Origin: Trichosphaerium sp. ATCC 40318
Lineage: Eukaryota; Discosea; Flabellinia; Trichosidae
NCBI GenBank assembly: GCA_038496445.1
Contig: JALMLS010000344.1
Span: 310,001-374,000 of the forward strand
Direction of reading: 5' to 3'
DNA: 64,000 nt
Part shown: piece by piece, positions 1 through 11,575 of the stretch
Numbering within the stretch: position 1 is the stretch's first letter
Layout of the letters: each line of letters begins with the position of its first letter
Made by a program: the position numbers and the translations under genes
The notes under the pieces: generated by a model
Seen by the model: only the letters and a program-made list of their open reading frames with translations
The model's database searches: none
What the model was told of the DNA's origin: nothing

Positions 1-3000
1 TTTTCGAAATACAATAGAGAGAAACATTTATACATACCTTAAAAGTGTCGACACTCTCGGATAGTAATTTCAAAAATGACACTTTTCGCTTTGCTGTGTC
101 CTTTAACCACCAATCACGTAATAGCCGTCTGCTAACGTTTTTGACGATTGACAAGAAACAAATAAGCCAGTTACGCTTCTCAACTTGATCACGGTTGTTG
201 AATATGAGACTGGTGCTGTTGTCGAGTACAATCAAAATAAATGGGAAATAAATTTGAGCAATGCGTTCAACCATCTTTATCTCTATGTAACGTGGATCAT
301 GCGCATGTTTCCAAAACAATTTTCTGATGAGAACAATGAGACAACCAATAAAGTAATAATTGAGTCAGTACCTTAGCAAATCAAGACCATAAGAGCGTCC
401 GGCAGTCGAATGAATAGAATTCTTAATTTCAGCCAGGATTACACCTGCCAAAAAGTGGAATTTGTGAAACGACGCAGCAAGGTTCACAATCTCACTAATC
501 ATTCCATTTACTGGGTAATTTAATGGAATATAGTGCTCATAACTGGCCAGAATATCAAGGAATCTAACTCAAGTCAACTCACTAGCAAGAAATAATCTGA
601 ATATTCACGTACACAAACTTCATATGTATACAGTTTATCTCCTTCTTAGATGAATCCAAGCTCGTTAGGTATACGTGTATCATATGAAATACTAATGAAT
701 ATGTAAGAATTTCAATACTCGTAACACCTTCGCTAATACTAACCTTCACCACGATCAAGAATTGAAAGTGCATCACGTAAGAAAAACGCCATATTAATAT
801 TCATGTGCTTAGCCAGCGTCAAGTGATCACGTGCCATTTTGCTTGACTAAAGATTTTGTTGTGAGTATCATTGATTTTTAGTCAAAGGTATTTTGTGTAC
901 CTGACGCGCAATACCTTCAATCAATTTCAAGATAGAGTCATACATTCCTTTCTCGAAACGTTTGGTTCTATCAAAATCTTGTAATAAATTTTTCTGAAAA
1001 AAACTAGTTAGTTTTCATCTCTACAACTGCAGCCGTACATCATCAAGGTGTAACACCATAGATTTATAAATAACGCCAAATAAGAACCATGAGTATTTAA
1101 ATAGCTCCAAGCGCTTCTTATTAGTACCCTATTAAGAAACAACAAAGTTAGTAAAGCAAAGACAAGAGATATATTTCAATAGGATTCTGAATTAACGTAC
1201 AACGCAGTTTAGCCAGTGTTGAATGAGGGCATGACATGTGACGCGCTTATCTCCAGTGTAATTTTTAAAAGCATACATAATATAAGACTCTAACAGGGAG
1301 TACTCAATCGTAAGCTCGGAAACAACCTCAAGAACATCTACATAATTAATGAGCGAAAGAATTTTGTAAATGTCGTTAGAACGGACCAAATAGAACATAA
1401 AATGCCTCTTTAGCAACTTCAGTTGACTCATCAGATATTATACGAAGCAATATGTTTAATAAGATAGGAAAGTTGGCAACAATAACTGTGGAATCTTCAA
1501 CATTAGCCAAATTTTTAATAGCCTATAAAAAAAATTTAATCTACAAACATTTTTAATAGGATTGTACCTCAACACTCGTATCACCCTCAGCTGCCCAAGA
1601 CGTATAAAACGTCTGTAGAACCGAATCTTGTGTATAAACAGTTGATAGTGTCCTTACTCCGTATGTGAAGACAGCTTTTTGATTATCCACCCAACGAATA
1701 GTCTCTTGCATATCAGGACTAAAAATAAATTAAAAACGTAAAGCTATGTGGTATTGACGTACTTAGAATAATTACTTGGTAACTCCATAGCCACAGGAAC
1801 ACTATATGTACCATCTTTTACAACATGGTTGCTCTCAAAAAGAGGTATTGTACAACGTGCCAACATAACCTTATTGGAAAAAAAAGTAAGTCAAAATAAA
1901 AGCTTAAAGTAATCCCCTTTTGGTTGTATCTTACCTCTGGTTTATTATCTTTGATCTTTTTAGCTTGGCATGTAACTTGATAGAATGTAACCAATAGATG
2001 ATGTTGCTTTGAGAGGTAAGGTGGAAGCTTAATTTTTACTTCATCAAAGAAATGTGGTCTACGAGCATGATAAAACACGTTTGTTCTTGCTTTATCAGTG
2101 AACGATCCATCCATCCATGACCCGTATATTGTAGGTAATCCTTCTTTATCAGGATCCTTATCACTAAGCACAGTTTAGACATTTTACAACGGAGAAAAAA
2201 ACCAATCTAAAAAATTGTTATATTTCGTACTCATCAAGAAGTTTTACTTCAATTGCAATATTACGCGCAGAAATTCCACCACGTGAATAATTAGTAAAGT
2301 TTATGCTCTCTGGGTAAAAAAATAGACTAAAAATACTGTTAGTACTCACCAATGTGTGTAAACTAGTTAATCGCACTTGTTTGTGAAGGATGTATTAGGA
2401 TACAAGTTCTTCATGTCAACACCATGAAACTCTGACATTTCACGAATGACATTTTCTGCTTTTTTGCTCTTTGGTTTAACAGGTATCAAACTAGTATCAA
2501 CTCTTCCGCTGACCTTCTGCTTAGCGCCAACAACGGACACCTTAAGAATAGCTTTACCAGGTATAACGTCTTTTTTCTACAAGAAAGCAATCGTCAGTAC
2601 TTTTTTTCCTGTTCTAAAAAATAGGGTGTTTACTGTACCTTGATTTCCTTTTCTGTGATTTTTTCAATCCAATTATAAATATCTTTCTCTGTTCTCGCTT
2701 TAACAAGGTTAGAGATAGTAACTTGTTCCTTTACTTTAATCTTCCCATCGCTAATAGCAGGTGAGAAACAACGCCCAAATCTGAAAATAAAGGCACTAAA
2801 CATACGTTCCAAATAACTGTAATGCTGAAAAAGCAAACGGTTGAAGAAACCCAGCCATACGTTTAACTGATTCGCGCGTCTCTGTCATAAATTTACCCTT
2901 TTCTTTTGGGGACATCTATAAATACTTATTAATAATTCTTATGAAGCGTCAACGTCTTTTGTAAGTAAAATACGTACCACAGCGTATTTATTGTATTTAC

Positions 3001-4304
3001 CGTAATGAGTTTCAAGATCACCTTTTAGCATTTTTGATAATATCACAACAAGGTAAACCTCAGATGAAGGCTCTTGAACGGAAAAAATTGCCTTCTTCGC
3101 CTTTGTATTTGCATCACATTTGGCCTGCAAGGGAAACGTGTTTAGATATTACAGACGACAAATTTGTTCTAGTGGCTCCAGACGATCTAGGGATATAGAA
3201 AAGTAGCTTACCGTGAGATCTTCTATCAGTTTAGACGAAGAATCAGAGTTCACTTCAAAGTAAAACGATTCTGAAAGTTTCTCCCTCTTCTGCATGTCAT
3301 AGATAATCATTTGACCAAAAAAAGGTTCAACATCACCAATGCCCCATTCTAAGCTCGTACATTGTACTAGTATTTTAGTGGACCTACAGAAAAAAATAAT
3401 ACGTCAGGTAGGTTACAATCACACAACAAAATACCAAAAAGTTATCGTTAAACAGAGAAAAAACAAAAAAAAATTCTAGATTACTTTTATCACATACTCT
3501 CTCTCAGTAAATGGAGATCCAGAGGTTCTGTTATCAATTACATCATGAGGACGTTCCATTGGGAAGCAATCAAACAAATTAGCGCGGTCACGTGTCTGTG
3601 AATAAAAAAAGTTAATCAAAGGCGTTATTTATAAAACCAAATGGTAAAATAAAAATCTAAATACCATTGATTTTAGTGACTCTTGCTTTGCAGTAGGACT
3701 TGGTTTCAGTAGCGCTTTGTCCAAAGGAATATCTCCTTTTTTACCTTGAGCCTTTTTTAATTCTCTCTCGTACGTTTGAGGCTATTAATACAACGTAAGA
3801 TAAAAAGAAAAGCAAACTGACAACCGTATTTAAAAACTTGTACCTCCAATTTTTGCCATGATTCTTTCAGGCCTTCGACGGACGCGTGTTTAGCGTCCTT
3901 GTGCTTCACTTGACACCAATTAGTCGAGAAGAAATCAATGCAGTCGTTAATGTATGCTAAATGCTTAGGTGTTTTTTTTAACACTTCCTTAGACTGTAAT
4001 CTGTTAGTACTACTCGGGTATGGCATCGTACGGGTGCTGTTGATTGCAGAGTGCGTTGGTTCCTTTTTAGGGTATCTACAATGATATCCCCAGTTGGCCA
4101 AGTACAAAAGGCGGCCATAGAGTCCTTTTGAAGTGCAGGCGATTGGAAAAATCCTTTTTCGTACTTAGACCATGGAAATACATCCCCGGAGCGAGAGGAT
4201 ATGCTCTTGGCGCGTGAGGCACTTTTACTGTACGTCCTCTTTTTGTTGCTCCGCGAGCTTGTACTACGCTTGGAAGCAGGCGACTTTGGTCTTGTCTTTG
4301 ACAT
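1..4304 (-). CDS. DOCK-family Rho/Rac guanine nucleotide exchange factor, N-terminal part (truncated by window edge)
   Basis: DOCK proteins activate Rac/Cdc42 GTPases through a C-terminal DHR-2 domain and bind phosphoinositides through a C2-like DHR-1 domain. The start is the ATG at 4304, opening a Ser/Lys/Arg-rich N-terminus. An exon near 3300-3400 reads EPFFGQMIIYDMQKREKLSE, the N-terminal signature of the DOCK6-11 (Zizimin/C-D) group. An exon at 1818-2171 carries the DHR-1 hallmark, with IYGS, YHARRPHFFDEVKIKLPP and HHLLVTFYQV. The region from about 1700 down to 1 is helical armadillo-like sequence. DHR-2 would lie beyond base 1 and is not visible. The gene is split by many short introns. 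It lies 122 bases downstream of the kinase gene on the same strand. Family assignment is strong; the subfamily is an inference from the N-terminal motif. Confidence 0.85.
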
Positions 4305-4426
4305 GCTTCACGCCATAAGAGTTTTTTGAACAGCAATTGTTTTTGAACGAAGAACGACTCCAGTTCTGCACGGAGTTTTTTTTGGTTTATTTTACAAATG
4401 ACGCAATCAAGAAATGCTTTCCCATG

Positions 4427-6349
4427 TCAAAAATTAATTACAGCTGCTAGATCGCTTACGCCCTCAGGGTATGTTTCACTCAACATATTTATATTTGGAC
4501 CCAGTACTAAAAAACTAATTAACAAAAAAGCTGTTGTGACTTTTTTTAAATTATTTGTCTACGCGCGTAAACTGGGATGAGGAAAAACGTACTGGATACA
4601 GATAGTTTTACTTGTTTATCTGTTATGCGCGTAATATCGAATCCATCTTCACAAGAGAATGATTTAAACATAGGAAGAGTAGAAAAATCAAAAATAACTT
4701 TTCCTGACACGTCGTGCAATTTCGCATGTACTAAAAGGCCAGTGCGAAGGATAGTCTAAAGGAACCGTGATAAGGAAAAAATCCAATAACTTTAGCCAAG
4801 TATGACAGTGCGTACCCGATAGTTTTTTACAAATGCCTTCATTTTGATTTTTTGTTTGTGTACAGAAAGCCATGCTCCTATAGGACCTCTTTTGTTATTA
4901 TTCCAATCCCAATCCACAAACCTTTCTTGTTCCTTAAGAGTTAGAGGCCTTTTCTTCTTTCCACTTGTAACTAAGAAGTCTTCCATCTCTACTCCAGGAT
5001 CGAAGTTAATCGTATGTTTGTTTGGTTGTATAGGTGCTTCAATTTGCTTTGATTTTATCTTATCCCAGTCTTCCATGAAGCTAGCAAAGAAAGGATGCTT
5101 AGAAGTTTTCTCGAACGTAAAACGCTCTTCAGGATCCAAGCATAAGAGCTACACGGTATAAAAGTGAGAATTTATGAAGTATGTAAGTTGAAATCTCATA
5201 CATTTAAAATGACATCTTTCAAATCATCAGATACACCTTTAAATCTTAGTTTGGGTGAAGACCGAATGTTAGCCAATTGATCACTAAAATCACGTATCCC
5301 ATCTCCACTATAGTTGAAAGGTCTCTAAACACGTGTTATTATTGATACCAATACGAAAGGGATACCCTTCCAGTAGCCAACTCGTATAATACACAACCCA
5401 AGCTCCACCAATCTGCTGTAGCATCTATTTTTTTATTTAACTGAAGCATTAAAATAGTACTGTAATTGCTTACTTGCAGAGCTAGACATCGATAGAACTT
5501 CTGGTGCCATATAACACATCGTACCAACAGAACTATTAAATGTTTCTCCTTCTTTCAGTCGCGTGGCAACGTTAAAATCGGTTATGTAGCAATAACCCTT
5601 TAAATGGTGTTAGATTCATTAACTTGACAGAAAACCAGAAATAATATGAAAAATGACTTGGCGAAGTACCTCCGCGTCGAGAAGAATATCTTTAGTGTTA
5701 AAATAAATAAACAGAAAAAAAAAATAACAAAAAATTCAACGGTTTTGGATACTCTCAAGTTTAATGTCTCTGTGGACCACACCGCGCCCGTGCATGTAAC
5801 CAAGAGTTTGCATGAGAATGCCACCATAGAATAGTATTGCTTCTTCAGGGAAACTACTGTATTCCATCGTCTTGGTGACCGTAAGTAAAGTCGAAAAAGT
5901 TCGTTAAATAAAAAGAAGTATTTACCTCCAACAAGTGGAATCGTAGTTCTCCACCTGATAAAAAAGCCATGCGTATGCACAAAAGATACTCTGTTTGAAA
6001 AGCCTCATAAATCTTTACTACAAAAGGCCATTCCTTGTCTAAATTAGCGACAAATGAGATCAAAGTATGCGAACGCACCTGTACTAAACCTAGCAAACTG
6101 CATTCATCGACCATGCTTGCATAAGTATGCCCACTTATCACCTCTTCCTTCAATACTTCTTTTATGGCGTATATTGGCTTTGATTCGTCATCTTTGGGTA
6201 CAACAGCGCGAACCTGGACAATACTAAGTTTTTGCGTGCAAAAACGTAACGCTTACGTTCCCAAAGCTTCCTTTACCTAGACAACGCCCGACCTCGTACT
6301 GTTGATTGCCGTCAATTATTATTGCATTTTTTGAGGCACTAGAGCCCAT
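4427..6349 (-). CDS. STK32/YANK-like AGC serine/threonine kinase, probably N-myristoylated
   Basis: Protein starts MGSSASK, a typical N-myristoylation signal; animal STK32A also begins MG. The Gly-rich loop is GKGSFGNV. The catalytic Lys lies in YAIKEVL and the hinge region reads LSGGELRFHLLE. The catalytic loop is VVHRDIKLEN. The usual DFG is DFN (ITDFNVATRL), which is the distinctive STK32 variant. The activation segment ends MCYMAPEVL and is followed by ADWWSLGCVLYEL. After the kinase domain, INFDPGVEMEDFL matches the STK32 C-terminal tail. Two or three further short exons (about 4427-4790) encode a C-terminal extension with no recognised domain, ending VINF-stop. STK32 kinases are poorly understood membrane-associated kinases. 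The gene shares a 180-base gap with the divergent gene at 6530. Confidence 0.85.
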
Positions 6350-6529
6350 GGTATATATTGCTTTACACGCTCAACAAAGCTACGCTCTTAACTACACGGC
6401 ATGCACATAACTAGAAGGTAAAAGAAGCAAATTGACAAAAAAACTTCAAAATCAAAATAGCATCAAAAACCTGGCTTAAAGTCGCGATAGAATTTACTCG
6501 ACTGCTACCGCACGCCCCGGACCTTCATT
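6350..6529. promoter_or_regulatory. Putative bidirectional promoter between two kinase genes
   Basis: This 180-base interval separates the start codons of two head-to-head kinase genes, so it must hold or overlap both promoters unless leaders are transcribed across it. It is fairly AT-rich. I see no TATA box or named motif that I can assign. Confidence 0.35.
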
Positions 6530-9283
6530 ATGGTGCATGTGAAGGTGACAGTATGCTGTGGGAGGAATCTAATGTTGGTAACCTCCCAAGGTAATTATCT
6601 TTAAATTCGTTTGCTCTAACTTGATACTCCGTGGCCGCGTAATTTACTGTAATGCAAATTATATTTATTGTTGCTTGTTTAGGTTGGAGCAACCCACATT
6701 GCCGAGTGTCACTTGGAGAGCAGACAGTAGCTGTTAAATCGCAAAAATTCGCCTCCTTACAGACAAAGACGGAAAATCCAAGTTGGCACGTTTTACCTTT
6801 CACACATTTCACGCGTTATTTGGCTGTTACACGATCGTCATCAAATTTGCTCCTTCTTTGACGTGAAATAACATTCCACAGGCAGAAGTCTTTCCAATTG
6901 GTGGACACAACTCCCAACAATGATAAGAAAGACTCCCTAAAGAGCCTTCTTGCTTCCAAAATGGCGATTGCACAACCGGAGGACTTACAAGTGCGATGGG
7001 AATTTTTTGCGTATTATTTTTTGCTAACAGTATTTTGTGCAGGTAATTGTTTTCGACTGTGACGAATATGGTGACGTACGTCAAGCTCCGAAACACGTCA
7101 ATATATTAAATTTATCTAGACACATACAATTGGCGAAACAGCAGTGCCACTATCGGGACTCATACGCGGGAAATCAATGGTAACTTTTTTTCACACAATA
7201 ATGAGATTATGTAACGTCATGCTAAAGGTGAAATGGTACACTCTAAAAAAAGGCGGTAAAGAGGCGGGAGAGATTAAATTGAGCGTTACAGCTGTAGATT
7301 TTGGAACAATAGGTTGGAACAAGGGTAGTTTTGATTTTTCTACTTACTTGTTTTTTTTTTAGACCCAGAGAAACTACCGAGCGTCGCTACTGTAAAAAAA
7401 CTAAAGAGATCGGCGGGACCTCCACCCAAGGTTAGTAATTTTTCATACTGCATCAATCAGTTTTTCGAAAAAAAAACCAATTGTTTGAACAAAGTGCTAT
7501 TGCTAGCGCTAGTACGTGATTTACCTTATTGTTGAAGTAGTTGGGTCAAATTAAAAAATCTGAAGCTCTTGTAACTAATATGGCCATTCAAGTACCTAAC
7601 ATAAAGTTTCGGTGCGTATTTCTGCGATTAAACTTGTTTTACTGCAGTTTTTGTGGTTTCTTATCTTTAATTTTACTTATTTGCATTTTAGACGGTTTGC
7701 CGAAACTAAAATACGTCGGCGAAGCGAAATCGGGTCAGGTACATTTGGTGTTGTACACAAGGGAAAGATAAAAGGCATTGAAGAAACAATTGTTATAAAA
7801 GATATGAACGTTAGTTCTCATCGTAGAATAATTGATGAATGGAAGAAGGAGGTTGAGTTAATGAAGTACGGACTTGTGGACTATTTTTTTTTCTTCCTCA
7901 CTATTCACACTCTCAATCAGGTTTACTGATTGTCGCTACGTTTGTAAAGTATATGGTTATAGTGTTACAGAACAAAAACTAACAATAATAATGGTATGTC
8001 ATTTAGAAAATTTGTATGTAGCGTAACTTGGCCACGTAAACTAGCGCACGTTTTTTAAGCACGTGGCTTGCGTTTTTGCGCTTCACGTGCGCTAGTCTTT
8101 TTGCACTTCATGCACAAAATTTTAACATATTTTTTTAGGAGTGGTGCGAGCGAGGATCGCTTTATGATGTTCTATACAAGTACGCTCAGATAGGACTGTA
8201 TTAAAACTTTGCCTTTGTAACGTGTTCCACTATATTGTATTATTCGATTTAGTGTAACTGTTGAAAAAATACTAACAATTTTTTAGCAAACCTCCAAAAC
8301 ACTTCAAGTTGTCTCTATCGAGCCTGTTCAACCCAGTAAAGGACAAAGATAAGGATATTAAGAATCTATCCATTATACAGCGACTACGGATGGCGCGACA
8401 TTGCGTCAGAGGAATGTGTTTCCTACATCAGAATGACGTTCTTCATTGTGATATTAAATCGCCCAGTATCCGAACATGCTTTTTACTTCACTTAACGTTA
8501 CTTAACATGCTTCCTTAACATGCTATTAAGACATTCTTGTATGTAAAGATTACACGTGTAAATTAGCAGATTTTGGTTGCGCAAAGGTAGTATCAGACTC
8601 ATCCCAGGATACGAGAGGTATTGGCTCTCCGTTATGGTGCAATATGCTTCATCTTTACTCGTACTAAAGATAAAAAAGGGCTGCTCCAGAGACGAAAACT
8701 AGCCAATACACATTTGCAGCAGATGTATATTCAATGTCTTTGATCTTATACGAAATTTTTGAAGGTACGCGTACTAAGTTTCCTGCACCTTGGTGTTCAC
8801 ATACAGGATAGGTACTCTTCCTCGTTGGAATAGAAAAGAAAAAATAGCTGTGGTTCCTCCTACTTTTTTGGTATGTAGAATAGTACACTCGTCGTTTGCT
8901 GGTTCTGATTGTGTTATAGGCAAAACAAGTTATAAAACCTTGTCTTGTTAAAGAACCAGATAACCGTCCCACTGCAACAGGGTTACTAAAATCCCTTGAT
9001 AAATGGGTGAACAAGATGTTAAAAGATATTATTAGTATTCTCCCAAAATCTATGTTGAATCGTGCTGGGTTATTAAATTCTCGTGGTACAGTGATAGTCC
9101 TCAGTACGAGGTTAAAGCTAATTCTTTTTTGTAGAGTTGACAACAGGTAAAAAGTTGAACAAGGTGTACAACTACCTTATCACGCGTGTGGATGATGGAC
9201 GTGTAGATGAACTGATAGCGCAGCTTCGGATAAAACCACCTGCACCACATAGATCATCAAATGGTAGACCTAAAAAATCATAA
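6530..9283 (+). CDS. C2 domain-TKL protein kinase fusion
   Basis: Exons from 6530 to about 7330 build a C2 domain, a calcium/phospholipid-binding fold. GRNL is followed by SNPHCRVSLGEQ, a KTENPSW segment, the strand VIVFDCDEYGD, then IGETAVPLSGL and VKWYTLKKGG with a final GEIKLSV strand. One intron inside it appears to be only about 36 bases. The kinase domain starts near 7720 with IGSGTFGVVHKGK. The ATP-binding Lys is in TIVIKDM and the helix-C Glu in EWKKEVELM. The hinge is IMEWCERGSLYDVL. The catalytic loop reads VLHCDIKSPNIL once a roughly 55-base intron is removed, so HRD is HCD. LADFGCAK, a SPLWCAPE segment and EPDNRPTATGLLKSL follow. The organisation resembles the TKL/C2 kinases of amoebae. 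The substrate is unknown. An intron at about 7993-8139 is unusually long and contains a hairpin. Confidence 0.82.
8040..8095 (+). repeat. Perfect 12-bp inverted repeat inside a kinase-gene intron
   Basis: ACTAGCGCACGT at 8040-8051 and its exact reverse complement ACGTGCGCTAGT at 8084-8095 are separated by a 32-base loop. Both arms lie within the intron between the kinase hinge exons. In RNA they would form a stem that shortens the distance between the two splice sites. Function is inferred only. Confidence 0.6.
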
Positions 9284-9528
9284 TCCTAATGTTTTCTGGT
9301 TGTTTTTTTTTACCCAAAAACAAAAAAAATTGTGACCACAGGCAATTAGACACTGTACAATAAAACTAAAATCAAAGGTCAGCAGGCTGTTAATTGCAAG
9401 TCACTTGATTGCCTTTCTAAGCGCTCAGATTGGCTAGAATGTGTACCAAGATGCTACTTTGTTCGAACTAAAACTGGACAGGTTAAGTCACCGAAATGTA
9501 ACCTTTTTTCAAATGTCATGATCAGTTG

Positions 9529-11029
9529 ATGATTGCGCAAAAAGCTTGTAATTACATAAGCGTCTACTGTATGAGCCCGAAACAACTAATATTAGTATTT
9601 TGCTTAAAATGGTGTAGCATCACAAGAATTCGTTCCACAAACGCGTAAAAGATGCTTTTGCACTGTTAAAACGTACTTACGTACAAATATATTAACCTGC
9701 ATTGACGAGAGTGCTTAGACGCGTTCCTCCCGCTTACTGGAGAAGCTTGGAGCACCAGCGAACGCGATTCGATGCCATTGGAGAAAAGCTTCGAATTACA
9801 CTATTAGACGACTGGTACAATGTAAAGGTTGACGATCTACGCGCCTCTGGTGGTTGTACCATCATGTCGTACGATATAGAACAATAAACATTGGTTTCCT
9901 AACAGCTTGATATGAAGCAACTACAATGGCTCTATTTTAACAGCACTGAATAGTGTCTACCCAAAGCAAACCTGGGAGCCGTGGCGATTCCGGTACAAGT
10001 CAGCAACTAGTGGTGCAAACTGTTAACCTTTCGCGGCGTTAAGGTGGGTACCCATGGGTTACTGGGATGATCCAAAACATCACAAGGAGTGGTTTGATTA
10101 TGCATCTGCAGACTTTCGTATTCATACGCTTGACGGGTGGTATAACGTTGATACTAAAGAACCAAGTATGAAAGCAGGAAGAAGTATCATTTCACGGTAA
10201 GAATTTTTTCTCATTTTTTTATTGCTTTTTCTTCTGACTAGTGGTAGGTATAAGAGTTCTTTACCTAGAACTCTTAAGCACTTGTACCCAAAATACAATT
10301 GGCAACAATGGAGATTTAAAACGTACGTTACTAGTTGTGGATAGAAAGACACTAATTTTTTTGTGTTGTAGGCCTTCAAGAGAACTTCTTTCTTCTCAGC
10401 GAAAAATTTTTACACGTGTTGGAAAATCACTTGGTTTCACCTCTATGAATGACTGGTATAATGTGGATAGATTGGAAGTGATTAAAAAAGGTGGTGGAAC
10501 TGTCTTAAGCGAGTACGTTAAAATACTCTGACCGATGATATTTTTTTATTGATATTTATTCAAAGCTATGGTGACTCTTTACCAGAAGCACTTACTGTTG
10601 TTTTTCCTGAATGCGAATGGCAAAAATGGAAGTTCAAGTACGTGCAAAGCCGCATTGATCGTTGTATAGAGCTATAATAACTTCTTGTAACCGTTGTTTA
10701 GACGTAGAAACTTTTGGGACAAAATGCAACAATTCGTTTTGAGAGCCGAAAGAAAGTATAGTATACAATCACCCGAGGACTGGAGACGATTATCTTATAA
10801 CCAACTTCGTACTATAGGACCTCAGTGGGTTCATATAGACCACGCTTTTTCTGTTTATTATCCACACCAAGTATTCCCAAATGGACACACAAAAGCAATT
10901 CAAAAGTAAGTTGTCTTTTCTTGAAAAAAATGACTCTAACTAATTATCCTCAGCACTTTGTTGGCTTATTCGCGTCGCATGTTCCCAGATAAAAAGCTTT
11001 TAGGTTTTGTGCGCTTACCTAAAAGTTGA
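9529..11029 (+). CDS. Protein of repeated 'DWYNV' units (function unknown)
   Basis: Reading through short introns joins what looks like two or three separate ORFs into one protein of about three related units. Each unit has an aromatic helix (YWRSLEHQ, YWDDPKHHKEW, NFWDKMQQF), then DDWYNV, DGWYNV, NDWYNV or EDWRRL. Next come a Gly-rich turn (ASGG, KKGGGTVL), a Y-x-x-S-L segment, and YP/FP-x-x-x-W-x-x-W-x-F (VYPKQTWEPWRF, YPKYNWQQWRF, FPECEWQKWKF). The pattern is one I associate with hypothetical proteins of algae and protists, but I cannot name a function. Splicing 9859-9933 joins GGCTIMS to NYNGSIL and restores the repeat, which is the main support for a single gene. The 5' exon (start at 9529, MIAQKA) is less certain. 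Confidence 0.6.
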
Positions 11030-11575
11030 CCATTGTATGAGACCATTGCTGTTGAGGCATTGATGGTACTGGAAATTACTCGTACTGTGTAGTAGCCTTG
11101 ACAACTGTGAAACAAAGCTTGCCAGCATTACGCTCACTAGCTACTATCCTTTTGTTAAACGCACACTGTGCAGGATTCATACTCATACAAAAATGCAATG
11201 AAGAAGTTATTAGTTTACAAGAAAGTTAAGCTTCCTTTTCTGGCAGTTATGTAAAAAAGAAAACAAAGTCAAGTATTTGTATTAAAGTCGCGTACTAAAA
11301 CACATGGTCATGTTTACGATATGTAGCAATAATTGCTGGTCCATTAGGACAAATGGTAAATTGTAGCCCTTTTACGCATACATACCGCCACCTAATGGCG
11401 TAAAAATTGGTTTAATAGCAATTTAAAATGAAGTGTCGGAGAATTAATACATACGTACCAGTGATTTAATACTAGGTACGTAGTTGCATTTTGATGGAGT
11501 GTCAAACTATTTTTGCGCCTTTTTTTGTTGGTATTTTTATTTATTGGTCAATTGGTACACTGACAGCAACCACCA
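11030..11575. other. Intergenic gap, nothing assigned
   Basis: About 545 bases between two same-strand genes. It is AT-rich with several in-frame stops in all frames. No coding or RNA feature could be supported. It should hold the 3' end signals of the upstream gene and the promoter of the GRAM-domain gene. Confidence 0.5.

Noticed and set aside
9350-9528. A plus-strand open stretch with Cys/Trp-rich composition (SLDCLSKRSDWLECVPRCYF).
   Set aside because: No start codon, an upstream in-frame stop, and no splice that joins it in frame to the WYNV gene or to the end of the C2-TKL kinase.
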